From positions 57,329,001 through 57,393,000 of the forward strand of contig JAQMRL010000006.1 of the NCBI GenBank assembly GCA_035578175.1: a stretch of 64,000 nt of DNA. The letters run 5' to 3'. The translations under genes were made by a program, and so were the position numbers. The stretch is from Catonia carolina (taxonomy: Eukaryota > Arthropoda > Insecta > Hemiptera > Achilidae). A model generated the notes under the pieces. It did not search any database, was not told the DNA's origin, and worked only from the letters and a program-made list of their open reading frames with translations. Shown here one piece after another: positions 21,180 to 32,129 of this stretch (the stretch's first letter is position 1; every line of letters begins with the position of its first letter).

Positions 21180-21985
21180 ATTTTATAGTTTAAAATTAGG
21201 AAATAGGATTCTGGCTCTTGCGGGATTGGGACTGGGACTTCAAAGGAGGTAATGTATTTTAAGAAGTTACTCGTGGATGAAAATTTATATTAAGTGACAA
21301 GTGGGTTTAAGAGCGGCTCTTAAACTTTAAGTAGGCCTATCTAATAATTGTATTTAAATGATTCATGTACACAATTTTATGTAAGTTGGAATTTTATTGC
21401 ATAAGTAACAACAGGCAATACGCTAGCCTTTAGTGATTTCACTGCTAGTAGTACGGTGGAAGAGATATTTGATTGGCTATTTCTCCCACCAAGCCATAAT
21501 TATGTTCTCCCACTGGGATCCTAATATATCCCTACCCTGCTCAACAACTGAGCTCTGTTAACTTATAAGATTTATAGTTGCAAATTTTTGTACAATTTTA
21601 TTTAAAAATATCGTGTTTAAAATTGCTAATAACAGACTTTTTAATGGTTTCCATGAAACATTAAAAGAATATTAACGTATAGACAAAAGAAACAAGAAAA
21701 GTTAACAGTCAAAATAATGTTAAAAATAAATCTGATTGAACAGCCTCCAGAAATGTTTCAATATAGGTCATAGTATAAAGCAGTGACAACAAATCAGCCG
21801 AAACGTAATTAAATACGCAATCCTCTCAATTGCTATTCAAAATAAGTTGTGAAAATAAAATATTTACATCTGATTAGTTGAAGCAATACATCTGAAATTA
21901 ACTTAGTCAACTGAATTTTCTGTTTTTAAATATTAATAAAAAATATTATTTCGTATCAATATAGTAACGTATGTTGAAAAAAATT
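21180..21985. other. Unassigned; flank of the receptor exon
   Basis: No exon downstream of the receptor TM6 exon was recognised here. 21440-21540 contains an ATTTCTCCCACCA segment that also occurs near 30035, so some of it is repeat-derived. Confidence 0.4.
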
Positions 21986-21992
21986 TACTCAC

Positions 21993-22093
21993 TTGTTGAT
22001 TGCGGGAAAAATGTCTTGAAGAACGTTGTAGGTCTGCAGTGGAAGCCAGCATATTGTAAATAACGCAACAACTATAACCAACATTTTGATAAC
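21993..22093 (-). CDS. Internal exon of a rhodopsin-like neuropeptide GPCR (TM6 to third extracellular loop), probably RYamide/NPY-type receptor
   Basis: On the minus strand the acceptor TTTTTTTGCAG precedes VIKMLVIVVALFTICWLPLQ, and the exon ends IFPAIN before the donor AA|GTGAGT. The exon is 101 bp, phase 0 in and phase 2 out. The peptide is a transmembrane segment with the class A TM6 hallmark CWLP, followed by the start of extracellular loop 3. The string CWLPLQTYNVLQ is, from memory, closest to insect RYamide (NPY-like) receptors. Other peptide receptors of the tachykinin/NPY group cannot be excluded. The intact splice sites and clean frame argue for a real host exon. TM1-5 exons should lie at higher coordinates and the TM7 exon at lower ones. 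I did not find them in this window, so the introns must be long. Confidence 0.75.
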
Positions 22094-23105
22094 CTGCAAA
22101 AAAATCATTAAATTATAATCACTAATAATGTCATTATCTGGAGTAATGAATAGGACATAGTAAGTAAAAATTTCACCAAAAAGTTTTACGATATATGTAT
22201 GCAATTGTAATTAGGCTACTTGGAAGTATTAATAACTTATTCGTTCACGTAAGTTACTCAAACTTAAAATAATGACAGATAAGTTTGCAAAATAGGTTTG
22301 TGAAAATTTATCTCTACTCCTTTCAGTGTAGTTAGATCACTGACAAGAAAGAATATTCTTTTTATAAAAGGAAGAGTTACATTAAAAATATATGTTCAAA
22401 ATATAATTTGAAAGTACTTCATAAAGTTTCAAAAATAAACAATGTTTTTCTCATTAAGATTACGGATTGGCGTCTTAGGTCGCAAGACCTCGCTACCTCT
22501 ACACTTTAAAAGTCATCCTATTTAAATCACTAGTACGGCCAATTTGGCTATAAATGATAGACGAATTTTTGGAGCCTGTCACAATACAACACTGAATATT
22601 CTTCAAAGACACCAGTCAAAAAAACTTTGACCAATAACAAACGCACCTTTTTACGTAACTAATCATACCCTTCACAAATAACTGAAAATACCAATGGTTT
22701 GAAACATTGTCAACGCAACATACAACTCATTACACACAAAGACAATTGACCACATAAATCCAAATGTCCAATCTCTCTCAACTAACGATCTCCCTGTTAA
22801 CAGACGACTGAAACGAAAGTGGAATAGGGATCTTCTCCGACCACCATACAACAAAAAATCAATTTAACTTGTCATGCCTGTGTCATTTCATAAAAACAAA
22901 AAAATCATTCATCGTAGTTTATAATTCATTATCATTGAAAAATACTGGCACCACATTCCTTGCAAAATTTCACGCCAAAATCGGTCACTGGATCGTTTTA
23001 CATTCACGTCACATTCCCGGCATTCCTCATATATTCCATCTCATGTAAAAGTTGTGCTTTAAAAAAATCTACAGTTGTAAATAAAATTAAAGTTGAAGCC
23101 AAAAA
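22094..23105. other. Unassigned; intron of the receptor gene if the exon call is right
   Basis: No further exon was seen. ORFs at 22672-22854 and 22960-23160 show no recognisable domain. Confidence 0.4.
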
Positions 23106-23109
23106 AATA

Positions 23110-23320
23110 AAGATTATGGATATACCCGCGTACGTAATATGCGGATACATTCGTAAATAGAACTGACTAACAATTTGTACGTTAAATTGCACAATAAAAG
23201 GATAAAACAAAAATGCAAATTTTTAAAAAAAATACTATGATAAAATTGGACGAACGTAACACACGTAATTAGTCTATAACAGTAACAACAGAATTTGTAG
23301 TAGTGGAAAGACCAAGCTCG
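23110..23320 (+). repeat. Dispersed repeat P, copy 2
   Basis: A diverged match to 20560-20790 in the same orientation. Class unknown. Confidence 0.5.
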
Positions 23321-23644
23321 ACTGATCAATATCTGTATATAACATTGCGAACTGTATCTATCTATCCTGTCGTGGATGGAATTAGTTTCATGTCATAAGT
23401 TAAATAAAACAATCGATTCGATTGGTTTATAAAAATATTTATATAGGCATCGCCTATACAATACAATATGATCAAATTGACAAATGACACTTCCAAAATC
23501 ATCAAGTATAATTGTTAATTTGTATGAAGTGTAAAAGTAAACCGAACTAGTCGAGATGTGAGAGTGAATTGTTTTTGAAAAGAGTTTTATTCAAACTAGA
23601 CTAAAACTATAATTATAAGGGAATTTACTATCAATTTCTTTGTT

Positions 23645-24060
23645 ATATATACCCGAGTTTGGAGCCTTGTTTCTTCAGCTCGTTCAATGTAACGAACTAT
23701 ACACCAAAATATAACTGATTTCAATCTGCGTTGTTAAATGTCAATTTTATACTCTTTGTGTTTTTTAATATTGCGATATTAGGAAGAGAAGAAGAAAAGA
23801 GCCGGGTTTTTGTTGCTGCAACATATCGGATGCATTTAAAGGCTTAAAACGCAAACACTGCTCGAGCGATTTTTTTTTTCATTTTTGCCGGAATACAAAT
23901 TGAATGTTGTTATTGTACTAGTATGTACACAATTTTATGCTTGTAGTATATCAAAATGTTGAGTTATTAGTAAAATCCTGAACGCCCGTTAATTCCTTAA
24001 CCGCTCATTAATTCGGCTATTTCAGAAAACCATTGTCCTTAGTATAAAATATTAAAATAA
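23645..24060 (+). repeat. Diverged copy of the arm of the 56-63 kb palindrome
   Basis: Shared landmarks in order with 56420-56900: ACCCGAGTTTG, TTTTTAATATTG, GATATTGG/GATATTAGG, GAGCCGGGTTTTT/GACCCGGTTTTT, and GCATTTAAAGGC/GCGTTTAAAGGC. It is a single arm without its partner, so it is a truncated or decayed relative. Confidence 0.6.
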
Positions 24061-24174
24061 ATTCATTAATATTATGGAACAGCGGTTGACCAGTTATTCG
24101 GCAGAAATTTTAAATACGTATTTGAATAATAGGTAGATGATACGGGGGCTAAAAGAACCTTAACCACATTGTCA

Positions 24175-24400
24175 CGTCTTTTCACCGGTTCCGGTCTTTT
24201 CTCTAGGTGCTTAAGACCCCTTTTAAAGTAACATTCAACTGATTATTGACAATGAACAGGAAAAGTGAATGGAATTTTCATATTTCTTCTTTCACAACCA
24301 GGCCTCACTTTTGTATATCAGTGTTGGGATAGCCACTGTCTTGTAGAACTTAATTAATGTGCGTTTGAGCCCTTCCCTTCAAATTTTGATGTATTGCTAT
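24175..24400 (-). pseudogene. LINE reverse-transcriptase C-terminal scrap
   Basis: The minus strand encodes TLIKFYKTVAIPTLIYKSEAWL, the block that follows the reverse transcriptase palm in many insect LINEs (KFYK.V..PTLLYGSE.W), then frame breaks. Heavily decayed. Confidence 0.6.
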
Positions 24401-26100
24401 TGTATTTTTTTGATTATTATTGTATTATTTGGACTATAATTTGTTTAAATTGCAATATTCACAACAGGACTTTTAGTTTAAAAATAATAAAGAAAATACT
24501 AGATGACTTAAAAACGGGTTAATTAATCTGTTTTCATATAGTTTCCAACTGGAAAAACATGAACAAATTTTATTTCATAAACGTACGACACATAAGAAAG
24601 ACTTTTAATATGTTTTTATTTTCCCGCATGGTACTAACATCAGTAAATTATTGTCTTCAGGACTTTACTGTCATTCGAGTAATATGAATTTGAGATACGT
24701 CTATAATTTTATATTATAAAATTAATTTTATTGAAATTATTATAAAACCATTACATAATGAAATTTATTTAAAAAATAAATTAAAAAATGAGAAATGTTA
24801 AGCATAGCGTACTTAATATTATTACGAATCTATTTTATCTTCCGTAATTTTTTTCTCTTTTAATTATATTAGTTTCAAACTATTAAATAGATATTTAATT
24901 TATTCTGTAAAAATAAATTTAAAAACGATTCTGATATTTTTCAGAGCATTTAATAATAGCTTGAGCTTTTTTGTTTAAACTTCAATTTTCTTATCGTTTT
25001 AAAGAGAGGTTAAAAACTTTGTAATCCTTGTAAAATAAATATATATAAAAAATTCGTATTATGTGGTAGAAAGTAAACTAGATTCTATCTAATAAAATAT
25101 ATTTATTTAACTTATATTAAATTTTTAAATAATAAATTATATTTTATGATAGCTTGTTGAATTAGAAATTAATAAAATTTAAGTTTGTTTTTTAAATTAT
25201 CCTGTGACATTTTTATGAGTACCTAGCTATAATATATACTATCTCATTGATTTCTAGAATTTCCGTTGCTATTGTTTTCACATATCTTGTGTTTCTCATT
25301 TATCATTTGTCACTTTTCTATGATTTATATTATTCTGGTTATGTATTTATTGTTTCGAGTTTACATATTCTTGTTTCCTATTCGTATTATAACGTATTTT
25401 CTCTTTTAAAATAGTACTCTGGAATCTTCTCTTTCGTCGTCAGTGTGTCATCAACCAGTGAAAAATATAGGCCTGCTCAGTTGGCCTTCAAAATTCTCTA
25501 TTCCGCGCTTTTCCTGCTTTGCTGAAACCTACTACCAGCTTTCAATCATTTTTTTACCGTGTTCGTGGACAACCTTCACCTCTCTTTCCTAGCTAGTGTC
25601 TCCGCTGCATAATCTCCTTGTATGACTCATTGCCTGTCTGGCCCAGCGTCATTTCAGTGCCGCTACGTAGTATTTATACTGCAAATTTATTAACCTGCAA
25701 TATAACTAAGAAAAAACCTGTCGGATAAAACAATTCAATAAGATTCGGAAATTTGTGTATTCTATTTCAAAAAGTTGTATCTGATTCAAATTGATTGTTC
25801 CGGAAGTTGTTAGGTTTTTCTGCAGATGTTTCTATTGCAAGATACCCGTGACAGTTCATAGATAATAAAGATTACCATCTTAAACTAGATTGGATTAATT
25901 TATTAAATTTAAGGAGTAATAAATTAAAAATTCATCATATATAAAAATTATCCAATAATTCCAATTAAGTTATATACAAATGAAACGCAATCAGTATATT
26001 TCAGTTATGAAAGGTGAAGTATTTATTTCATTATAACCTTTGCATTCCTTCAGTTAAAGACAATAGTCTTAGTTTAAGATGATAATAATGTAGTTTAACG
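24400..26100. other. AT-rich stretch, nothing recognised
   Basis: No feature could be supported on either strand. Confidence 0.4.
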
Positions 26101-26720
26101 CCGACTACAACACTAACATTAGCGCCTGCAGACGGTCCCAGTACCTGCAGTGAGTAGCGCTCCAGACGCGAAGAGCCTACAGCGTTTCCCCTCCACTATG
26201 AAGTGGAATCGCCCAAGGGAGATTTAAGCGACAGCCCTGTCCCACGAGAGTCACTCTTCAATTATCTCTTAACCGGAGAATAGCAAGAAAGAAGAGCTCC
26301 AAACAGAAGAAGAAGAGCCCAGCGGAGACCGGACGGACCATCCCTGGTCTACGCTACCGGTGGCAGACGCTACATTCCCCCACACCGGTCAGTCTTCACC
26401 GACCCGGAAAGACCACCTCGGCCGCGTTATCAGCAGACGGCCTACGCCGACCCGACACTGCGGGGCTCGGGGGCCACCGCTACCAATCTGCAGTGGGGAC
26501 CCAACTGCCGCTGAGGGCAGACTAGGCCTGAACCTGGCAGCGAAGCCGTCACTCTTCGGGCTCCGCTTCTACCACGCCATCTCGCCGCTTCCGACCACCA
26601 ACAACGGCCCTTTTCAGGGCCACAAATTTGCCAAACAAGGTTTGGCCATGTTTCGTCGGACCCGGTCGGTGACAAGTTGAAGCGTGAAGCTAAAGTTTTC
26701 AGTAGTAGAGCTAGATTCGC
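26100..26720 (+). repeat. GC-rich repeat-derived segment ending in a histone-type hairpin
   Basis: A sharp rise in GC in otherwise AT-rich DNA. It contains a 106-residue Pro/Thr/Arg-rich ORF (26360-26680) with no recognisable domain. Near its 3' end is a canonical histone-like stem-loop at 26606-26621. It is probably the 3' or 5' portion of a retroelement, given the related feature at 31500-32110, but I cannot name the family. Confidence 0.4.
26606..26621 (+). other. Histone-mRNA-type 3' stem-loop
   Basis: GGCCCT-TTTC-AGGGCC forms a perfect 6-bp stem with a four-base UUUC loop, followed by ACAA. It matches the consensus bound by stem-loop-binding protein. No histone coding sequence is upstream. 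Confidence 0.55.
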
Positions 26721-26819
26721 TGCCAGCTTTTTTAAATTCTGTTTCACATCTGGCTGTAATGCACATGAGAATCAAGCCAATGCAGACAGGAAAGGGTGAT
26801 TAACGAATTATCAAAAAAT

Positions 26820-26895
26820 TCCAGACTTGACCGTGAATCGAACTCAGGACTCATACCATAAAAGTCAACACGTAGAAGTCATTTGCCATTGCCAT
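26820..26895 (-). repeat. Possible tRNA-related SINE head
   Basis: The minus strand contains a B-box-like GAGTTCGATTC preceded by a tRNA-like segment. It is only weakly similar to the better SINE copies. Confidence 0.3.
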
Positions 26896-26949
26896 TTGTC
26901 ACTGAACACTAACTGGTCCTCCGATATCAGCATTGTGGAAAAAAGAAGT

Positions 26950-27180
26950 TGTACAGGTGCAAGTGGAGAATGCTTGAATGTTGATGATTTCAAGTGATTA
27001 GGATATCGATACCGGAGTGAAGGCATGGGTGAAGCAGATCAAGATTGTCTTGGTAGGAAAGTGTTTGTTGAATGATGAGGTTTGAAGGGCTTCTGAAAGG
27101 ACGCCTGGTAGGATAGAGTTGAATAGAATTGGGGAAGCGAGAAACGTTGGGGGATGTAGTCCACTTTCAGGTATAAAAAC
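26950..27180 (-). pseudogene. Possible LINE reverse transcriptase scrap
   Basis: The minus strand carries a peptide resembling the GVPQGS.LSP.LFN block (PPTFLASPILFNSILPG), with surrounding frame breaks. A weak call. Confidence 0.3.
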
Positions 27181-27184
27181 AAGT

Positions 27185-28255
27185 AAGCCACTATATTAAT
27201 GGAAATAACTACTAGTAGGTATTACCTTGTAGCGTGATACTAAGCAAAATAAAGCACTTTAAGTTAAATACCGATATAATTTAAAATAAATTCATAACTA
27301 GGTTTGAACAACAAAATAAAGAAAATATTACGAAAGTACAAAAAAATAAAGATAAAACCTGAAAATTTTCAGTTCCCATAAAAAGGCAAATGGTTATAAA
27401 TATGTAAATAAGTGCATTAACTATCTGCGCTACAATAAATTCCTACCCTTCTACGTACTTAGGAGTTGAATACTCATGTTTTGTTCTAATCCTATAGCCA
27501 TCAATCTTCCCGATAATAGCCTACAAGATCAGATGCTTAGAAGAACTTGAATAGTAGATCTCCCTAATAACTGGTTAACCTAATTTAAGATGGTAAATTT
27601 TAACCGACAAATCTTTAGTATTCCTCTTTAGATTTTAGACACGTTAATTTATTACGAATAATTAGCAGTTACTTTTAAACTGAATTCAACTTTAATTTAC
27701 CGTCGAATAATCATCAAATTAAATAAAATTACCAAAAAGTTATACAGTGTAAAATATTATTCAAGTAACGAGTTTATTTTTACTAAATTCCTTCCATCTT
27801 TTATTATTAAAACGAAGAACAACATTACCTTAACGAAACATTACAAATTATGTATCAAACCCATCTCATGTATAAATCCAGAAAGTAATGAAAATTATTA
27901 TCTATATATTTAAATTTGATTTTCTGCATCAGTCGTTCGACAAATTACTACGGCAGACAATAAATATATATAAAAAACACATTGAATTTTAAAATATATA
28001 AATAATTGTTTACTTATAATAACATTATAGTAAAATTAAGTAATAAGAAGTGCATATTAATATAGTAAAATTTAAGTAGCTATAGTAATAATTATAATAA
28101 TATTGTTTGTAACGATATAAGATGAATATTATTAATTGAATACTACTCAAGATACAAACTTTTCCTAAATCTACAATTATCACGATTTAAGGCAGAAAAA
28201 CAATAATTCTCCACAGAAGTGAGTCGTGGGTTAGTACAAGACCACACTAGAGTAG
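27185..28255. other. AT-rich stretch, nothing recognised
   Basis: No feature could be supported. Confidence 0.4.
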
Positions 28256-28259
28256 AGAA

Positions 28260-28520
28260 CATGCGGCAGAGATGCAATTTCTGCGGAAACCAAAGGATAG
28301 CAATCGTAGGGACCAACTAAGAAATGACATAAAACGGAACTGGATATTTACAACCTGAATGGGAAGATTGCAGAACATCAAAATCGATGGAGGGAGCTCC
28401 ATCGTAGAGCTCCATGGTAGAGATAATGCCTGAGGAAAGGATCCTTGTCAACATTTTGCCATCCAGACCGGAGGAGAGAAGAGGTGTTGGGAGGCCAATC
28501 AAGAGATTGCTATAAATCAA
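28260..28520 (+). pseudogene. LINE C-terminal scrap
   Basis: Fragments such as MPEERILVNILPSRPEERRG followed by VGRPIKRL resemble the basic C-terminal tail (E.RR.VGRP..RW) of insect LINE reverse transcriptases. Stops and frame breaks show it is a remnant. Confidence 0.5.
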
Positions 28521-28649
28521 TAGCGTTCTGTCACTGTTGTAAGTTGAAACAGGTGGTAGCCTTATCCTTCATTGTCGGAAGAAGATTTATGGTTCGCCAA
28601 AAGGAAGCAATATTGTTTTTACAATTTGCAGTCTTTTCATACTAGATCT

Positions 28650-30005
28650 CTGTGACGCAATAACAGATTCATCCTGTTTTGTAAGAAACTAACCGTTTTT
28701 ACAATAATTCAAGAGTACCATATATATAGACACTATAAGAGATTCCTATTTGAAAATTTCTCTGAATTTGTTCATAAAGATCAGAAACAGTCTTAAGCCT
28801 AAGATTTATCTGCTTCAATTTCATCATCCAAGTAATTACTTAATAGTCATTAAAGTGAAATGAACTTTAATTGTTTTTGTTATTTTTTTTAACAGAAATG
28901 ACACTAATGAGTTGCTATATGCTTCTTTAAGTCATTCGTAATGTCATTTGTTCATCATCAATCGTCAATATACTGCCATTGTATTTTATTTTACAGAAGT
29001 AAAGCCAATTTTATTAATAAGACAAAAGTTTCTGCTAAAGTGATTGTAAATCATTTTTTTCTTAAAACGTCTGAAACAGACTTTGTTCACTCAAACCAAT
29101 TAATACGCAAAATATCGTACAATCATTTATCAACATTCAAATAATAAAATTAGGAACAAAGTATAACAGGATCTGTTAGTTAAAAAATTATACCATTAAT
29201 AAATGAATAATTTAATAAAAGATATCTGAATTGTGAATTTAATTTATGAAGATACAAAACTTAGATCAAATGAAACTAGAAAAGAAAAAGAATGATAAAG
29301 AAACAAGAGAATGATGAAGAGAATTATGTGAATGAAACATAAAAGGCAACAGACATGGTGGAGGAAGAGGTTACGATTACGATAGAAGATCAATAAAGAA
29401 AAAAACACAAGACGAATAACAAAAGGAAAGGGGAAGAGGATGAAAAGCAGAGCAACTTAATTATTGCAATAATTTTATAAGACCATACTTTATTTAACTC
29501 ATTCCTAAACACCTGCAAGTTATATGACTAACAAGAGAGGATAACATGCTTGAAAGTTTCTTGACTTAGAAAATCTACACCCAAGTTGTTAAAATTTCAT
29601 TTAGTTTTGATAATGTAAAACAAAGTGTTTAAGTGTATTAACTTCTCTGTTTGTTTTCTTTGTCAAGTAACTTAAAATTTGTTAGTCATTAACATTGTCA
29701 TTATTGTTATCACTTACAATTTGATTTCCCCTTATTAAACTATACAACTAATGATAATGACTAGATTATAAATAGAAATATGTTACAATATATATTGTAA
29801 CTCATTAATAGTTTTGGATCTTTCACTTTTCTTTGCCCATTAAGATTCTCGATAATAATCATCGAAATTCCAATTAATCATCAAATTGATGATGACATTT
29901 ACTATATAAGGAGTTTATAAAAGAACTCCTAGATTTCCAATAAATCATAATAAAATAACCTAACTAGTTAAAAGCATTTGGTCTTCTTAGTTCTGTCAGG
30001 CATAT
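28650..30005. other. AT-rich stretch; purine-rich patch at about 29270-29450
   Basis: No gene was recognised. 29270-29450 is strongly purine-biased (GAAAAAG.ATGA runs) with no clear unit. Confidence 0.4.
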
Positions 30006-30009
30006 CGTA

Positions 30010-30760
30010 AATGGTAATGGTAATGGTTTGCTGGCATTTCTCCCACCACCTCCCCTCCAATTGGTTGCCAGAAGGCATAGACCTAGAAGCCTTTCCGTAG
30101 AACTCTTATTATGCAATGTGACGGCGACATTCACATTGAACAGTCACAAAAAACTAAAGTTAAAATTATAAAATAAGTTCGAGGGCGAGTTGGAGCCAGG
30201 TCAGCCGACCTGGGGAGTGTGTACCGCTCGCCCTCTTGGGGCTCAAGGCCCCCGTCAGAAATTAATAGAAGGGTCCTAACAGTCAAACGAATTTATCAAA
30301 GAAACTAATAAAAAGAAATAAGAAGATATAAGAATAAAATAATAAGAAGAAGCTAATAAAAATAAAATATTAGTTAGGACCTTAAGTTGCCTTATCGATA
30401 TATCCAGCAAGTGTTAGTACACCATTCTAAATTTTGACAACAGCGCCTACGACTTGAGCCGAGACACCTCCCTTAATTATACTACGTTACGACGGTAGAA
30501 CGAAGCTACCTCGTCAAAGAACCCCCACACCGCCAGGGCATACACCTCACTGTACAAGCTCGCACGTTCCGTGAGAGGCCAATTTTTCTCTTGGCCTTGA
30601 AGCTTCAGGGTCAGCCGGCGTCTGGATCCCCCAAGAGTGGGGTAATCGTACAATAAATGCAATAAATGCGTGTGCGACTGGCATATTGTAAAGTTTCAAT
30701 TTGTTGCATTGGCCAACCTGTTGGTTAATTTGCCTGACCTTCACGCGGTGTCAGTCTGCC
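30010..30760 (-). mobile_element. 5'-truncated R1/Jockey-like LINE 3' end
   Basis: Contains the C-terminal ORF 30477-30662 and a structured 3' UTR. The minus strand ends in ACCATTACCATTACCA near 30010-30030, a simple-repeat tail. The 3' UTR has GC-rich hairpins near 30190-30255. The 5' side meets the transposase remnant at about 30760. Confidence 0.6.
30477..30662 (-). pseudogene. R1/Jockey-like LINE ORF2 C-terminus
   Basis: The 61 residues begin HLLYDYPTLGG and contain the WPLTERASLYSEVYALAVW stretch, ending in an Arg-rich tail. Together with the His and the following Leu-rich block, this resembles the zinc-knuckle-proximal C-terminus of R1/Jockey-type LINEs (H.LF.CP....R). Its native start lies upstream and is missing. 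The listed Met is an artefact of truncation. Confidence 0.55.
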
Positions 30761-30764
30761 AGTC

Positions 30765-31348
30765 ATGGAGTCACCGCAGTAGAAAGGACAGTGCGTGATT
30801 TGGTTTACAGAGACGCGTTCAGTTATTACAGTTTAGCGTAATTTTCGGCGCGAATACGGCCATACTGTGCCTACGAATAAAACGATTCTGGGGTGGTTTA
30901 ACCAGTTTAAGGCAACAGGCAGCGTCTTGGAAGGGACCTTTCCAGGCCATCTGACCGGGTAATTGGCCCGTTCGTATTTGACGAAAAACCAATTAACGGA
31001 ACTCATTACTGTGATATGTTAAACCAGTACGCCTTTCCACAGATTGACGATATTGAAGAAGAAAGAAGATTAATTTTCTTTCAGCAAGACGGCGCTCCAC
31101 CGCATTACAAATATGTCCGTGCTGCATTAAACATTCATATTCCAGGCTGGTGGAACGGAAGAAAAGGCCCGATCCCATGGCCACCAAGGAGCTCAGACGT
31201 TACACCGCTAGATTCATTTTTTTGGGGGCATGTTAAAAAGATTGTTTACTCGGAGAAAATCCGTGACACTGAACACCTACAAGGAAGGATTATTGCAATT
31301 TTAGCAGCAATAACACCCATATGCTGGCAAGTACGTGGAAAGAAGTGA
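30765..31348 (+). pseudogene. DUF4817-type mariner-family transposase with a large internal deletion
   Basis: The 5' part (from ATG 30765) encodes the helix-turn-helix region typical of DUF4817 proteins. It reads MESPQ, then a TAG, then QCVIWFTETRSV, RNFRREYGHTVPT, WFNQFKATGSVL. After about 30956 the sequence jumps to the second half of the catalytic core. That half has FVFDEKPINGTHYCDMLNQY, then FFQQDGAPPHY (second catalytic Asp) and RSSDVTPLDSFFWGHVK (third acidic site). The middle, including the first catalytic Asp, is missing, and there are early stops. The open part is 31016-31348 (110 residues). This is a dead IS630/Tc1/mariner-superfamily gene. I could not locate convincing TIRs; an ACACCCTGTA motif near 32166 is a possible right end. 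Confidence 0.82.
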
Positions 31349-31499
31349 ATTACCGTTTGGACATATGCAGGGCAAAAAATATATATATGTGGTGCACATA
31401 TAGAAGTTTATTAAATAAAAAAAAACTTGGAAAATTTCTCATCCAGAATTTATTTTCATGTTAGTTTTTCTTTTAATTAAAGCTACTTAAATGTCACCG

Positions 31500-32110
31500 G
31501 ATGGCAACATTTAGTGGCAAACTTTATTTGTTTCGTGGCTCTGAAAAGGGCGGTTTAAACGGTGGTCGTCTTGGAGAGGCGTCGGTGGCGGTCGAGGAGC
31601 TGGGTGACGCGGCGTGTCGTCGTCCAGCGGAGACGTCATCTTCTTCCCTCGCAGAAGTGCGTCGATGGCTGCTTCGTCGGGTCCGGTGGGCGTAAGGCTC
31701 GGTCGAGGGACCGCTGTGGGCATTGCTCGCGTTAGTGGGCAATGACGGTCCGGTCGACGGCTTACGGTGACGGGTCGGCGAGCGGAAGCATCACCTTCTC
31801 TCTTGCGGGGTCGTCGATTATTTCTCGCTGGAGTCCGGCAGCCGTGTGCCGTGGTGGACGTCTTGTCATTGTCTGGATCGGTAGTGAATCCCTCGGTGTC
31901 TTGATCAGAATTGAATCGCTCGGCTCAGTGCTACGCTCTTTACATAGTTGCCGAGAGCGCTGTGATAGAGAGCGGCTACTGGCTTGGCCTTGATGACAAA
32001 GGCCTCTGTTGGTGAGGAGCCAAAAGGTTTGTCGCTATGCTGTCAAAGGGACTACCGCGCCGACAAAAGCCGGAAGAAGTATTGAAGGCCGGCAGCACAG
32101 TAAATTATTA
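31500..32110 (-). repeat. Second GC-rich segment with a degenerate histone-type hairpin
   Basis: A GC-rich, CpG-rich block in AT-rich DNA. On the minus strand it contains a Pro-rich ORF (31511-31723) whose end, RPFQSHETNK, parallels GPFQGHKFAK of the 26100-26720 segment in the same phase relative to the hairpin. This suggests the two segments belong to one family. Class unknown. Confidence 0.4.
31537..31552 (-). other. Degenerate histone-type 3' stem-loop
   Basis: The minus strand reads CGCCCT-TTTC-AGAGCC. The 3' arm is the exact histone consensus and the loop is UUUC, but two stem positions are mismatched. Confidence 0.4.
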
Positions 32111-32129
32111 ATTAGAAAGGCTGGTGGTG

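Noticed and set aside
23004..23329. Hydrophobic minus-strand ORFs near the receptor exon, as further GPCR transmembrane exons
   Set aside because: They lie in dispersed repeat P, lack splice sites in phase and have no class A receptor motif.
26606..26621. A real histone gene upstream of the stem-loop
   Set aside because: The upstream frames do not encode any core or linker histone.
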